DNA of 64,000 bases from Sphingobacterium lactis (GTDB lineage: Bacteria; Bacteroidota; Bacteroidia; Sphingobacteriales; Sphingobacteriaceae): assembly GCF_011046555.1 (NCBI RefSeq), contig NZ_CP049246.1:558001-622000 (forward strand), written 5' to 3'. A model generated the notes under the pieces. The model saw nothing but the letters and a program-made list of their open reading frames with translations, was not told the origin of the DNA and made no database searches. Each line of letters starts with the position of its first letter. The stretch's first letter is position 1. A program made the position numbers and the translations under genes. Shown piece after piece: positions 44,379 to 52,305 of the stretch.

Positions 44379-45260
44379 ATGGGGATCCGTTTGATCTGCG
44401 GACTGTTTGGCAAAACAAGGCATGCGTACTATGACCGCCAGTGGCGGGTGCAGGATGTCGGACTGAAGGACGAGATCATCCTGCAGCACGTGCTGCGGAT
44501 ACGCAGCGAACAGAAGAGGATCGGTACCCGGAAGCTGCTCCATATGCTCGCCGGCCCCCTGCAGGAACATGGGATCAGGATCGGCCGCGACTATCTCTTC
44601 GCCCTGATGAGGGAGCATTCCCTACAGATCAGGGTCAGGAAGAGGAAGGCGGTCACCACCGATTCGCGGCACTGGATGAAGAAGTACAGAAACCTGATAA
44701 AGGAACTTGCGGTCGAGCGCCCCGAGCAGGTCTGGGTAAGCGACATCACCTATGTACAGCTCAACCGGCGCTGGGGATATCTGAGCCTGGTCACCGATGC
44801 CTATTCCAGAAAGATAGTGGGCTGGGCGTTCAGGGGCGACCTCTCGGCACAGGGATGTATCGATGCCCTGCAGATGGCACTGCAGCAGAGGCAGTATCCG
44901 GGAAAGGGACTCATACACCACTCCGATCGGGGTTCGCAGTACTGTAGCAAAGGCTATGTGGATATCCTACGCACCAACGGGATCGGGGTCAGCATGACCG
45001 AGAACGGGGATCCCTATGAGAATGCGATAGCCGAACGGGTGAACGGCATACTGAAGGCGGAGTTTGACCTCTACGCATCACAGAGTGGCCTGAGGGAGAC
45101 CACAAGAAAGATCAGGGAGAACATCAGGGTATACAACAACCTAAGGCCCCACGCGAGCTGTGATTACCTCACACCTGAACAGGCACATATGAGGTCAGGT
45201 GCGCTGAGAAAGAGATGGAGACCGAAAAAATATCCAATAGTGCAGAAAGAGTTTGTATAG
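44379..45260 (+). CDS. IS3-family OrfB, DDE transposase (integrase core)
   Basis: 293 residues beginning at ATG 44379 but open upstream in frame to the frameshift site. The HTH_21 region RKLLHMLAGPLQEHGIRIGR is followed by an rve integrase core with the DDE triad in VWVSDITYVQL (first Asp), LIHHSDRGSQY (second Asp) and YENAIAERVNGILKAEF (Glu). It catalyses strand transfer of the IS. No internal stops. Confidence 0.94.
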   Translation: MGIRLICGLFGKTRHAYYDRQWRVQDVGLKDEIILQHVLRIRSEQKRIGTRKLLHMLAGPLQEHGIRIGRDYLFALMREHSLQIRVRKRKAVTTDSRHWMKKYRNLIKELAVERPEQVWVSDITYVQLNRRWGYLSLVTDAYSRKIVGWAFRGDLSAQGCIDALQMALQQRQYPGKGLIHHSDRGSQYCSKGYVDILRTNGIGVSMTENGDPYENAIAERVNGILKAEFDLYASQSGLRETTRKIRENIRVYNNLRPHASCDYLTPEQAHMRSGALRKRWRPKKYPIVQKEFV

Positions 45261-45317
45261 TACATATAGTATTACCAAATTTGCCTGTATAATCAATTCA
45301 GAATTAATCCAATAATT

Positions 45318-45342
45318 TGTATAGCTATATAAGGACAAGACA
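45318..45342 (-). repeat. Right terminal inverted repeat of the IS
   Basis: On the minus strand it reads TGTCTTGTCCTTATATAGC and continues to TATACA, pairing with 43783-43807. Confidence 0.8.
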
Positions 45343-45464
45343 GACCTTGTCCGACATGAGAGCGTGGTGAGAGCGTGGTCAAAGCGTGGTGAGAGCGTGT
45401 CTATAGGCACGTATTCACCACGGCTACACCACGGTCGCACCTCGCATGCACCTCAGACAAGGTC
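45343..45464 (+). repeat. 122-bp palindrome built from 11-bp units
   Basis: Two arms of 61 bases mirror each other around the centre 45403/45404 without gaps. Left arm: GACCTTGTC then four 11-base units of the form xxxxCGTGGTG (GAGAGCGTGGT repeated). Right arm: the complementary series (CACCACGGTCG, CACCACGGCTA and relatives) and a final GACAAGGTC. Both outer 9-mers are perfect complements; inner pairing is imperfect. The first three bases are also the right-hand target duplication of the IS. With the flanks it fills the 322-base gap before murF. Confidence 0.85.
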
Positions 45465-45556
45465 CTCCACTTTCCTATTTTTTCAAAAAACGAGCGCAAT
45501 GTGGAATTTTCAAGCGATGGCGGAATTGGCATCCGCAAAAACTCACGACTATTCCC

Positions 45557-45564
45557 TACATTTG
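45557..45564 (+). promoter_or_regulatory. Candidate -7 box for murF
   Basis: TACATTTG, 18 bases before the murF ATG. The palindrome and the IS lie upstream of it and do not disrupt it. Confidence 0.45.
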
Positions 45565-45582
45565 TGCTAAACAAGAACAGCA

Positions 45583-46887
45583 ATGCAAACAGCACAACTC
45601 TACCAGATCTACCAAGAATTTCCGACCGTGTGTACCGATACCCGACAGATCAGCAAGGACTGTCTTTTCTTTGCGCTCAAGGGAGATAATTTCAATGGCA
45701 ACAGTTTTGCCGACCAAGCGTTGGAGGCTGGTGCGAAGTATGTCATTATCGACGACAGCACCTTTTATCGGGAAGATCCTGCCTATATTTTGGTGGAGGA
45801 TGTTCTGACCGCATTGCAGGATTTGGCGAGGTTCCACAGGAAACATCTGACCATGCCGGTCATTGGCATCACGGGAACCAACGGCAAAACCACCAGCAAG
45901 GAACTGCTCCATGCCGTGCTTTCCCAGAAGTACAGCACCTATGCTACCAAAGGCAACCTGAACAACCACATCGGCGTTCCATTGACCATCCTATCGCTAA
46001 AATCCGATCTGGATATCGCCATTGTCGAAATGGGAGCCAATCACGTTGGGGAGATTGCTTTCCTGGCCGAAATAGCGCAGCCTACGCACGGATTTATCAC
46101 CAACGTGGGCAAAGCCCATCTGGAAGGATTCGGTTCGTTTGAGGGCGTCATGAAGGCCAAAGGAGAGCTCTACGACTTCCTGAAGGATTCCAAAGGACAG
46201 ATCTATGTACAGGGAGACAATACGCACCTGATGGAGATGGCGGCGGAAAGGCAATTGGAGGACGTAATCTATTATGGATTCAATCCGGCAAATGATGTCC
46301 GTGGCGGACTTATCGTGGCGGATCCCTACCTGACCATTTTCTGGAACAGCAACACCCATTCCGATAAACAACACGTCCAAACCCACCTGACCGGAGCCTA
46401 TAACATCGAAAACATGCTCGCTGCAGTCGCCCTGGGTGAAACCTTTACCCTCAGTACAGAACAGATCAATGCCGGATTGGCAAACTATATCCCGCAGAAC
46501 AACCGTTCGCAAATCACCAAAACCGCGAGAAACACCATTATCGCGGATTACTACAATGCCAACGCCAGTAGCATGGCCGCAGCGTTGGGAAACCTGGAAG
46601 TCATCCAAGCGGATAAGAAAGCCGCCATCCTCGGCGATATGTTCGAAATGGGCGATCAAAGCGAACCTGAACACCGCAAAGTAATTGAACAAGCAAAAGC
46701 ACTCGGAATCGATAAATTAGTTTTTGTGGGTAAAGCATTTTACGCCCTGAAAGATGCAGAAGCGGATTATTATGAAACCACAGCAGACTTTAAAGCAGCA
46801 CTGCTAAACGAACCATTGACCGACTACATGATCTTACTGAAGGCATCCCGTGGGATGGCGTTTGAAAAGTTGATGGAGGAGCTGTGA
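45583..46887 (+). CDS. murF: UDP-N-acetylmuramoyl-tripeptide--D-alanyl-D-alanine ligase
   Basis: 434-residue cytosolic Mur ligase adding D-Ala-D-Ala to the peptidoglycan precursor. ATP loop GITGTNGKTTSKELL (about 87-101), central IAIVEMGANHVGEIAFLA, GKAHLEGFGSFEGV, and the C-terminal domain with IIADYYNANASSMAAAL and ILGDMFEMGDQSE. It is outside the usual dcw cluster. The stop codon overlaps the next gene (TGATG). Confidence 0.95.
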   Translation: MQTAQLYQIYQEFPTVCTDTRQISKDCLFFALKGDNFNGNSFADQALEAGAKYVIIDDSTFYREDPAYILVEDVLTALQDLARFHRKHLTMPVIGITGTNGKTTSKELLHAVLSQKYSTYATKGNLNNHIGVPLTILSLKSDLDIAIVEMGANHVGEIAFLAEIAQPTHGFITNVGKAHLEGFGSFEGVMKAKGELYDFLKDSKGQIYVQGDNTHLMEMAAERQLEDVIYYGFNPANDVRGGLIVADPYLTIFWNSNTHSDKQHVQTHLTGAYNIENMLAAVALGETFTLSTEQINAGLANYIPQNNRSQITKTARNTIIADYYNANASSMAAALGNLEVIQADKKAAILGDMFEMGDQSEPEHRKVIEQAKALGIDKLVFVGKAFYALKDAEADYYETTADFKAALLNEPLTDYMILLKASRGMAFEKLMEEL

Positions 46888-47276
46888 TGTTAAACCTGAA
46901 AGGTGTCCACCATATTGCGATTATCTGTAGCGATTACCAACGGTCCAAGCACTTCTACACGGAAATCCTGGGTCTGGAGATCCTGCAGGAAGTCTTCCGG
47001 GAAGAACGCAACTCCTACAAATTGGACCTGGCCCTGGCGGGTGACTATACCATTGAACTCTTTTCTTTTCCTGATCCACCGCAGCGCCCCAGCTTTCCTG
47101 AAGCCTGTGGTTTGCGCCACTTGGCCTTCCGTGTGGACAATATTCAGGAACAGATTCTTGACTTGGAAAAATACGGGATAAAGACAGAGCCCATCCGAGT
47201 GGACGAAAGCAGCAATAAACAATTTACCTTTTTCGCCGACCCCGATGGGCTCCCTATAGAACTTTATGAAGATTAA
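46887..47276 (+). CDS. VOC family protein, YaeR/glyoxalase I-like
   Basis: 129-residue vicinal-oxygen-chelate protein. LKGVHHIAIICSDYQRSKHF (3-22) and the YTEILGLEIL strand supply the first half; the second has LRHLAFRVDNIQEQI and DPDGLPIELYED (final metal-ligand Glu). It resembles YaeR/GloA2. Substrate unknown. The ATG at 46887 (one-base overlap with the murF stop) is preferred to the GTG just before. Its 3' end overlaps the Rrf2 gene by four bases. Confidence 0.88.
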   Translation: MLNLKGVHHIAIICSDYQRSKHFYTEILGLEILQEVFREERNSYKLDLALAGDYTIELFSFPDPPQRPSFPEACGLRHLAFRVDNIQEQILDLEKYGIKTEPIRVDESSNKQFTFFADPDGLPIELYED

Positions 47277-47719
47277 TCCTTCTCGACGTCGAGATTCAAT
47301 TCCTTTTCTTTATTGATCAAATGGAGGACACTGGTATCGTTCAGGATCTGCAACATGGCGTTGCGCACCTCCACGAAGGTATCGCGGATACCACAGGCAT
47401 GCTCTTCCACACACTCCTCACAGGAACGGTAGAAATTCAGACTGACACAAGGCAATAGGGCGATGGGTCCATCGATCAAACGCATTACCTGCGACAGATA
47501 GATGTCCTCTGGCGCCTTATTTAAGCTATAGCCGCCTCCTGCGCCCTTTTTGGAATACAGGATCCCTGCATTGCGCATCTCCAATAATATCTGCTCCAGG
47601 AATTTCTTCGGAATCCGTTCTTCCTCGGCAATCTTGCCGATCTGCATCGGTTCTTTCCCGTAATTCCTGCCCAATACCATAAGGGCTTTAATAGCGTATT
47701 TTGTTTTCTTTGAAAGCAT
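47273..47719 (-). CDS. Rrf2 family transcriptional regulator
   Basis: 148-residue winged-helix regulator. LSKKTKYAIKALMVLGRNYG and EERIPKKFLEQILLEMRNAG (about 33-52), with the wing KKGAGGGYSL, are typical. A cysteine-rich stretch (one Cys in LLPCVSLNF, then SCEECVEEHACGIRD) offers four Cys that could bind an Fe-S cluster, as in redox-sensing IscR-like members. Converges on the VOC gene with a four-base overlap. Confidence 0.92.
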   Translation of the reverse strand: MLSKKTKYAIKALMVLGRNYGKEPMQIGKIAEEERIPKKFLEQILLEMRNAGILYSKKGAGGGYSLNKAPEDIYLSQVMRLIDGPIALLPCVSLNFYRSCEECVEEHACGIRDTFVEVRNAMLQILNDTSVLHLINKEKELNLDVEKD

Positions 47720-47765
47720 AGCTTACCTAACTGGTCCTAATCCTCAAAAATAGGAAAAATAAAGC

Positions 47766-49406
47766 TTATTTCTGTAAAACGTCCACAATCGGCTCACCGA
47801 TCGATCCATTTGGTTCCATCACGTGCAACAGCGAGGACAGTGTCGGTGCAATATCCGTGACATGGACCACCTTGTTGGTTTTGCCGTGCTTGATCCCCCA
47901 CCCCATGAATACCAAAGGAATATGGGAATCGTAAGGTGTCCAGGTGCCGTGCGTAGTACCTGTGGAACGCGGCGTGCCGTCGTACCACTGTGGTTCAGTG
48001 ATGATCTGGATCGCGCCACTACGTTTGCGGTTATATCCGTTGATGATCTTTTCACGAATCGTCTCCGGGACCATCATGTTCTCCCCACCTTCCATATCCA
48101 CGACGTATGCTACACCGTCTTCATGGCGCAACTTCTTGATGATGGATTTCTTGATCGCTTCTTCATCCAACTTGTTCTTCTCAATCGCGGCATAATTCAA
48201 GTGAACCTGGTAATTCAATAGGGAAATGATCAGGTTTTCAGTACCAAATTCCTCTTTTAGTTCATCGTTCATGGTGCGTTGCAACTGACGGGAGAAAAAA
48301 TACCCTCCATTTCCACGCATATCCATAAAATATCGGGAGTTATAGGATGCAGCGTGGTCAGCCGTTAAGAAAAAGGTGTAATTGCCTTTGCCAACGGCTT
48401 TATCCAAGTATGTGAAGAAAGCCGCCAATTCCTGATCCAAACGCAGGTAGATATCCTCGATTTCTACGGACGAGAGGGAATAGCGGTGTCCGACATAATC
48501 CGTTGCTGAAAGACTTACACAAAGAAAGTCGGTCGCCTTTTCCGGATTGTTCCCCAATTGCTCGTTCTTAATGGCTTCTTTCGCCAAATCCAGGGTAATG
48601 GTATTGCCGAAAGGGGTGGATTTGATCAATTCATAGCCTGCGTCCTTCATCAATAGGGAAGTTTTACGCGGGAATGCTGCCGTTTCCTCACCTGCCCATT
48701 TACCTTCGTACTCGTTATCGTCATCGATACTGTTGGCTTTATAGGTTTCAATTGGATACAAGGTATTCCAATCCTGCTTCAGGTATTTATCAGCCAGTTT
48801 CTGTTTATTGAAGTTCTTTACCCACTGCGGCAGGTCTTCCATATAGTAGGTGCTTGAAATCCAATCTCCGGATTTGGCTTCGAACCAATAGGCTGCATCG
48901 GCAAAGTGTCCTGCCGGAAGAATACCGCCCCGGTCCTTAATGGCGATTCCGATCACCTTGGAATGGAAATTCGTACCCAACTTCAACTGATCCGTAACGG
49001 TAGAAGCCAGGAGATTCCTTGGCGACTGCTTTCCTTCCTTTTCGGTGGTGCCCACGCCTGCTACCGCATCGTCTTGCGTACAGTACATGGACTCGCCGGT
49101 CTGTTGCTCGATCCAATCGTTCCCGGCAATGCCGTGGATGGAAGGAACAGACCCCGTATACACGGAGCTATGACCGATGGCCGTAAAGGTTGGCACATAA
49201 CTGATCATGGTATTCTCGCAAGAGAACCCTTCGCGCAACAAGCGCTTAAAGCCATCATTGCCGTAACGATCGGCAAAACGGTACAGGTAATCCCAGCGCA
49301 TCTGATCGACCATGAGGCCAACCACTAACTTTGGACGTTCCACCTGTGCCGACAACATGGTGCAGAACAGCAGGAACAATAACGATATATTCAACTTTTT
49401 AATCAT
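47766..49406 (-). CDS. PafA-like alkaline phosphatase
   Basis: 546-residue secreted phosphatase of the PafA branch. Signal peptide 1-21 (MLSAQ). Active-site motifs: VVGLMVDQMRWDYL (metal ligand Asp near 36), ISYVPTFTAIGHSSVYTGS with a Thr nucleophile, FFLTADHAA and THGTWTPYDSHIPLVFMGWG. PafA from Flavobacteriia is a phosphate-irrepressible monoesterase that also acts on inositol phosphates. The ATG at 49406 is used; a GTG precedes it by one codon. The gene starts 15 bases after uvrA. Confidence 0.9.
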   Translation of the reverse strand: MIKKLNISLLFLLFCTMLSAQVERPKLVVGLMVDQMRWDYLYRFADRYGNDGFKRLLREGFSCENTMISYVPTFTAIGHSSVYTGSVPSIHGIAGNDWIEQQTGESMYCTQDDAVAGVGTTEKEGKQSPRNLLASTVTDQLKLGTNFHSKVIGIAIKDRGGILPAGHFADAAYWFEAKSGDWISSTYYMEDLPQWVKNFNKQKLADKYLKQDWNTLYPIETYKANSIDDDNEYEGKWAGEETAAFPRKTSLLMKDAGYELIKSTPFGNTITLDLAKEAIKNEQLGNNPEKATDFLCVSLSATDYVGHRYSLSSVEIEDIYLRLDQELAAFFTYLDKAVGKGNYTFFLTADHAASYNSRYFMDMRGNGGYFFSRQLQRTMNDELKEEFGTENLIISLLNYQVHLNYAAIEKNKLDEEAIKKSIIKKLRHEDGVAYVVDMEGGENMMVPETIREKIINGYNRKRSGAIQIITEPQWYDGTPRSTGTTHGTWTPYDSHIPLVFMGWGIKHGKTNKVVHVTDIAPTLSSLLHVMEPNGSIGEPIVDVLQK

Positions 49407-49421
49407 CACTTATGCATATTG

Positions 49422-52229
49422 TTAAGGATTCAGGTGTCTTTTCAGATAATCCCCAGTATACGAATCTTTGTTTTTCACCAAGTCTTCAGGTGTGCCAGCA
49501 AACACCAATTTACCGCCTTTTTCACCACCTTCGGGACCGATATCGATCACCCAATCTGCAGACTTGATCATGTCGAGGTTATGCTCGATTACCAAGACGG
49601 AATTACCGAGGGCAATCAGTGCGTTGAAGGCCTTCAGGAGCTTGCTTATATCGTGGAAATGTAAACCCGTTGTAGGTTCGTCGAAGATAAAGAGCGTTTT
49701 TTTCTGGTTATTTCCTTTGATTAGGAAAGATGCCAATTTAATCCGTTGGGCTTCTCCCCCTGACAGCGTGCTGGAAGACTGACCCAACTTCACATAGCCT
49801 AGCCCCACTTCCTGCAGCGGCGACAGTTTCGCCAATATCTTTGGTTGATCAGCAAAGAATTCGATCGCTTCATCCACACTCAGGTCCAGGATATCCGAAA
49901 CCGATTTTTCCTTGTATTGCACGTCCAGGACATGCTGCTTGAAACGCTTTCCATCACAGGCTTCACAAGGCAGGATAATATCCGCCATAAATTGCATCTC
50001 AATCTTAACCACACCTTCCCCTTGGCAGACCTCACAGCGCCCTCCATCCACATTGAAAGAGAATGCCGACGGTTTCAGGCCATTGGCTTTTGCCGAAGGC
50101 AGGGAAGCATACAGCGCACGGATTTCGTCCCAGGCTTTAACATAGGTTACCGGATTGGAACGCGTGGATCGCCCGATAGGGTTCTGGTCCACCATCTCCA
50201 CCTGTTCCACTTGGTCCAGCGCGCCTTCGATACCGTCGAAAAGCCCGGTCTGTTCACCCGAATAGGAACCTATCGACTTCTGTAATGCCGGGTAGAGGAT
50301 GCGTTTCACCAAGGATGTCTTTCCCGAACCAGAAACACCCGATACGACCGTAAATACATTGAGTGGAAAATCTACGGTGATGTTCTGGAGGTTATTCTCC
50401 CGAGCCCCGTTGATGCGGATACTTTCATTCCATTTCCGTCGTTTTGCTGGGACTTCAATGGATCGGTCTTCCCCCAAATATTGCCCTGTAAGGCTTTTTT
50501 TATCTTTTAAAATCTCTTTATAGGTGCCGGCAAAAACCAGCTCACCGCCATGGATGCCCGCTTCCGGGCCGATATCGATTAGGTAATCTGCCGCTTCCAT
50601 CATCTCCTGCTCATGTTCCACCACAATCACGGTATTCCCCGCATCACGCAGGGATTTCAGCACACCGATCAGGCGCTGGGTATCGCGAGGGTGCAGACCG
50701 ATACTCGGCTCGTCCAATACATAGATCGATCCAACCAGCGAACTTCCCAGGGATGTTGCCAGGTTGATACGCTGCGATTCTCCACCTGAAAGACTGTTGC
50801 TCAGGCGGTTCAGCGTCAGGTAGCTCAGACCTACATCGCTCAGGAATTGCAACCTGTTGGTAATCTCTGCTAACAGCCGCTTGGCGATGACTGCTTCATT
50901 CTCGGTAAGGTCCAGGTTTTGGAAAAGGGCCAAAGCTTTATCCAAAGGCAATAACACGACGTCTGTAATGGAGTGGCCATTGATCTTGACGTAGGTTGCA
51001 TCATTCCGTAAGCGCGTACCCTTACATTCCGGACAGTCCGTTTTCCCACGATATCGGGATAACATGACGCGGTACTGGATCTTATAGGTTTGTTCTTCCA
51101 GTTCCGCGAAGAAATCATTGAGCCCGCGGAAGTATTTGTTTCCGTTCCACAGGAGTTCCTGTTGTGCTTTTGTTAATTCATTATAGGCGCGATGGATCGG
51201 AAAATCAAACTTGATCGCTGAGCGGACCAATTTATCGAGCCACGCTCCCATCTTTTCACCACGCCAAGGTGCAATCGCCCCATCAAATACTGATCGGCTC
51301 TTATCAGGCACCACCAGATCCGGATCGATACCGATAATTTTACCGTACCCCTCACAACGCTTACAGGCGCCATACGGGTTGTTGAAACTGAAAAAGTTTG
51401 GGGTTGGTTCTTCGAAGATTATCCCATCCAATTCAAACTTGTCCGAAAAGGAAAAGGAGTCCTCCCCAATTTCAACCACACAATTTCCCTTGCCCTCATA
51501 GTAGGCCGTCTGCACCGAATCGGCCAGGCGGTTGATGGTATCATCCGTATGATCCAGCACAACGCGGTCAATAACGATAAATAGCTCACCTTCCTTAAAG
51601 GCGGTATTCGCAATAGCTTTATCGTCGATGATGGTTTCGATTTTCTTAATGGTATCCTGATGCTTGATCCGTACGAATCCCTTTTGCAGCAACAAGGAAA
51701 GTTCTTCCTTGAGTTTTCTATTGTTCGTAGGGATTAAGGGGCTATAGATGGTAACCGTTGTATCATCCGGATAGGACAAAATGCGATCCACGATGGAGCT
51801 TACACTGTCCTTGTGCACTTCTTTTCCCGATACCGGCGATATGGTGCGTCCGATCCGAGCAAATAAGAGCTTCAGGTAATCATAAATTTCCGTTGAAGTA
51901 CCTACGGTAGACCTGGGGTTGCTGGAGATGACTTTCTGCTCAATTGCAATAGCCGGTGCAATGCCTTTGATGTAATCCACATCGGGTTTATTCATCCGCC
52001 CCATAAATTGACGGGCATAGGAAGAAAGGCTTTCTACGTAACGGCGTTGGCCCTCTGCATACAGGGTATCGAATGCCAGCGATGACTTTCCGGATCCGGA
52101 CATCCCAGTAATGACAACCAACTGATTCTTAGGAATATCGACATCAATGTTTTTCAGGTTGTTTACTCGGGCACCCTTGATTTGGATGTGAGTTTTAGGC
52201 GAATGATTTGCACTTTTTTGCATAACCAT
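49422..52229 (-). CDS. uvrA: UvrABC excinuclease subunit A
   Basis: 935-residue damage-recognition ATPase of nucleotide excision repair. It has two ABC modules (Walker A GMSGSGKSSLAFDT near 42; GVSGSGKTSLVKRI near 627), signature LSGGESQRINLA and LSGGEAQRIKLA, and four zinc CxxC pairs (CKRCEG, CPECKG, CEVCQG, CEACDG). There are two candidate ATGs, 52229 and 52223; the second lies where a transcript from the TAACTTTG box would start. The length is normal. Confidence 0.95.
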   Translation of the reverse strand: MVMQKSANHSPKTHIQIKGARVNNLKNIDVDIPKNQLVVITGMSGSGKSSLAFDTLYAEGQRRYVESLSSYARQFMGRMNKPDVDYIKGIAPAIAIEQKVISSNPRSTVGTSTEIYDYLKLLFARIGRTISPVSGKEVHKDSVSSIVDRILSYPDDTTVTIYSPLIPTNNRKLKEELSLLLQKGFVRIKHQDTIKKIETIIDDKAIANTAFKEGELFIVIDRVVLDHTDDTINRLADSVQTAYYEGKGNCVVEIGEDSFSFSDKFELDGIIFEEPTPNFFSFNNPYGACKRCEGYGKIIGIDPDLVVPDKSRSVFDGAIAPWRGEKMGAWLDKLVRSAIKFDFPIHRAYNELTKAQQELLWNGNKYFRGLNDFFAELEEQTYKIQYRVMLSRYRGKTDCPECKGTRLRNDATYVKINGHSITDVVLLPLDKALALFQNLDLTENEAVIAKRLLAEITNRLQFLSDVGLSYLTLNRLSNSLSGGESQRINLATSLGSSLVGSIYVLDEPSIGLHPRDTQRLIGVLKSLRDAGNTVIVVEHEQEMMEAADYLIDIGPEAGIHGGELVFAGTYKEILKDKKSLTGQYLGEDRSIEVPAKRRKWNESIRINGARENNLQNITVDFPLNVFTVVSGVSGSGKTSLVKRILYPALQKSIGSYSGEQTGLFDGIEGALDQVEQVEMVDQNPIGRSTRSNPVTYVKAWDEIRALYASLPSAKANGLKPSAFSFNVDGGRCEVCQGEGVVKIEMQFMADIILPCEACDGKRFKQHVLDVQYKEKSVSDILDLSVDEAIEFFADQPKILAKLSPLQEVGLGYVKLGQSSSTLSGGEAQRIKLASFLIKGNNQKKTLFIFDEPTTGLHFHDISKLLKAFNALIALGNSVLVIEHNLDMIKSADWVIDIGPEGGEKGGKLVFAGTPEDLVKNKDSYTGDYLKRHLNP

Positions 52230-52247
52230 CAAAGTTAGGCAAAAGTA
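52230..52247 (-). promoter_or_regulatory. Two candidate -7 boxes directly ahead of uvrA
   Basis: Minus-strand TACTTTTG (52247-52240) and TAACTTTG (52237-52230) match TAnnTTTG. The second abuts the ATG at 52229, so the transcript may begin at the second ATG (52223). Upstream at 52259-52271 is TTCGC-gaa-GCGAA, a 5-bp palindrome with a 3-base spacer. Confidence 0.42.
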
Positions 52248-52305
52248 CCGATAACCCGTTCGCGAAGCGAAAAGAAAAATAAAGAGATTACAACATAGTT
52301 ACAAT

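Larger units (their letters stand above)
43783..45342 (+). mobile_element. Complete IS3-family insertion sequence
   Basis: 1560-bp element with two overlapping-phase ORFs (orfA, orfB), imperfect terminal inverted repeats beginning TGTC (19 of 25 positions match: TGTCCAATCCTAAAAAAGC at the left, TGTCTTGTCCTTATATAGC at the right) and a 3-bp GAC duplication outside both ends (43780-43782 and 45343-45345). The element appears more G+C-rich than its neighbours, hinting at recent arrival. Both ORFs are open and the DDE residues are intact, so it may be active. Confidence 0.9.

Noticed and set aside
44082..44618. Antisense frame within the IS
   Set aside because: Opposite to orfA/orfB with intact helix-turn-helix and DDE motifs; it is a shadow.
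45343..45464. Repeated CGTGGTG units considered as a CRISPR array
   Set aside because: Units are 11 bases apart without unique spacers, and the two halves are mirror images; no cas genes are nearby.
45364..45570. Open frames on both strands across the palindrome
   Set aside because: They arise from the inverted repeat, have no family match and overlap the murF promoter region.
52259..52271. TTCGC-gaa-GCGAA palindrome ahead of uvrA as an SOS box
   Set aside because: It does not match known LexA boxes and no lexA or other site is available for comparison.
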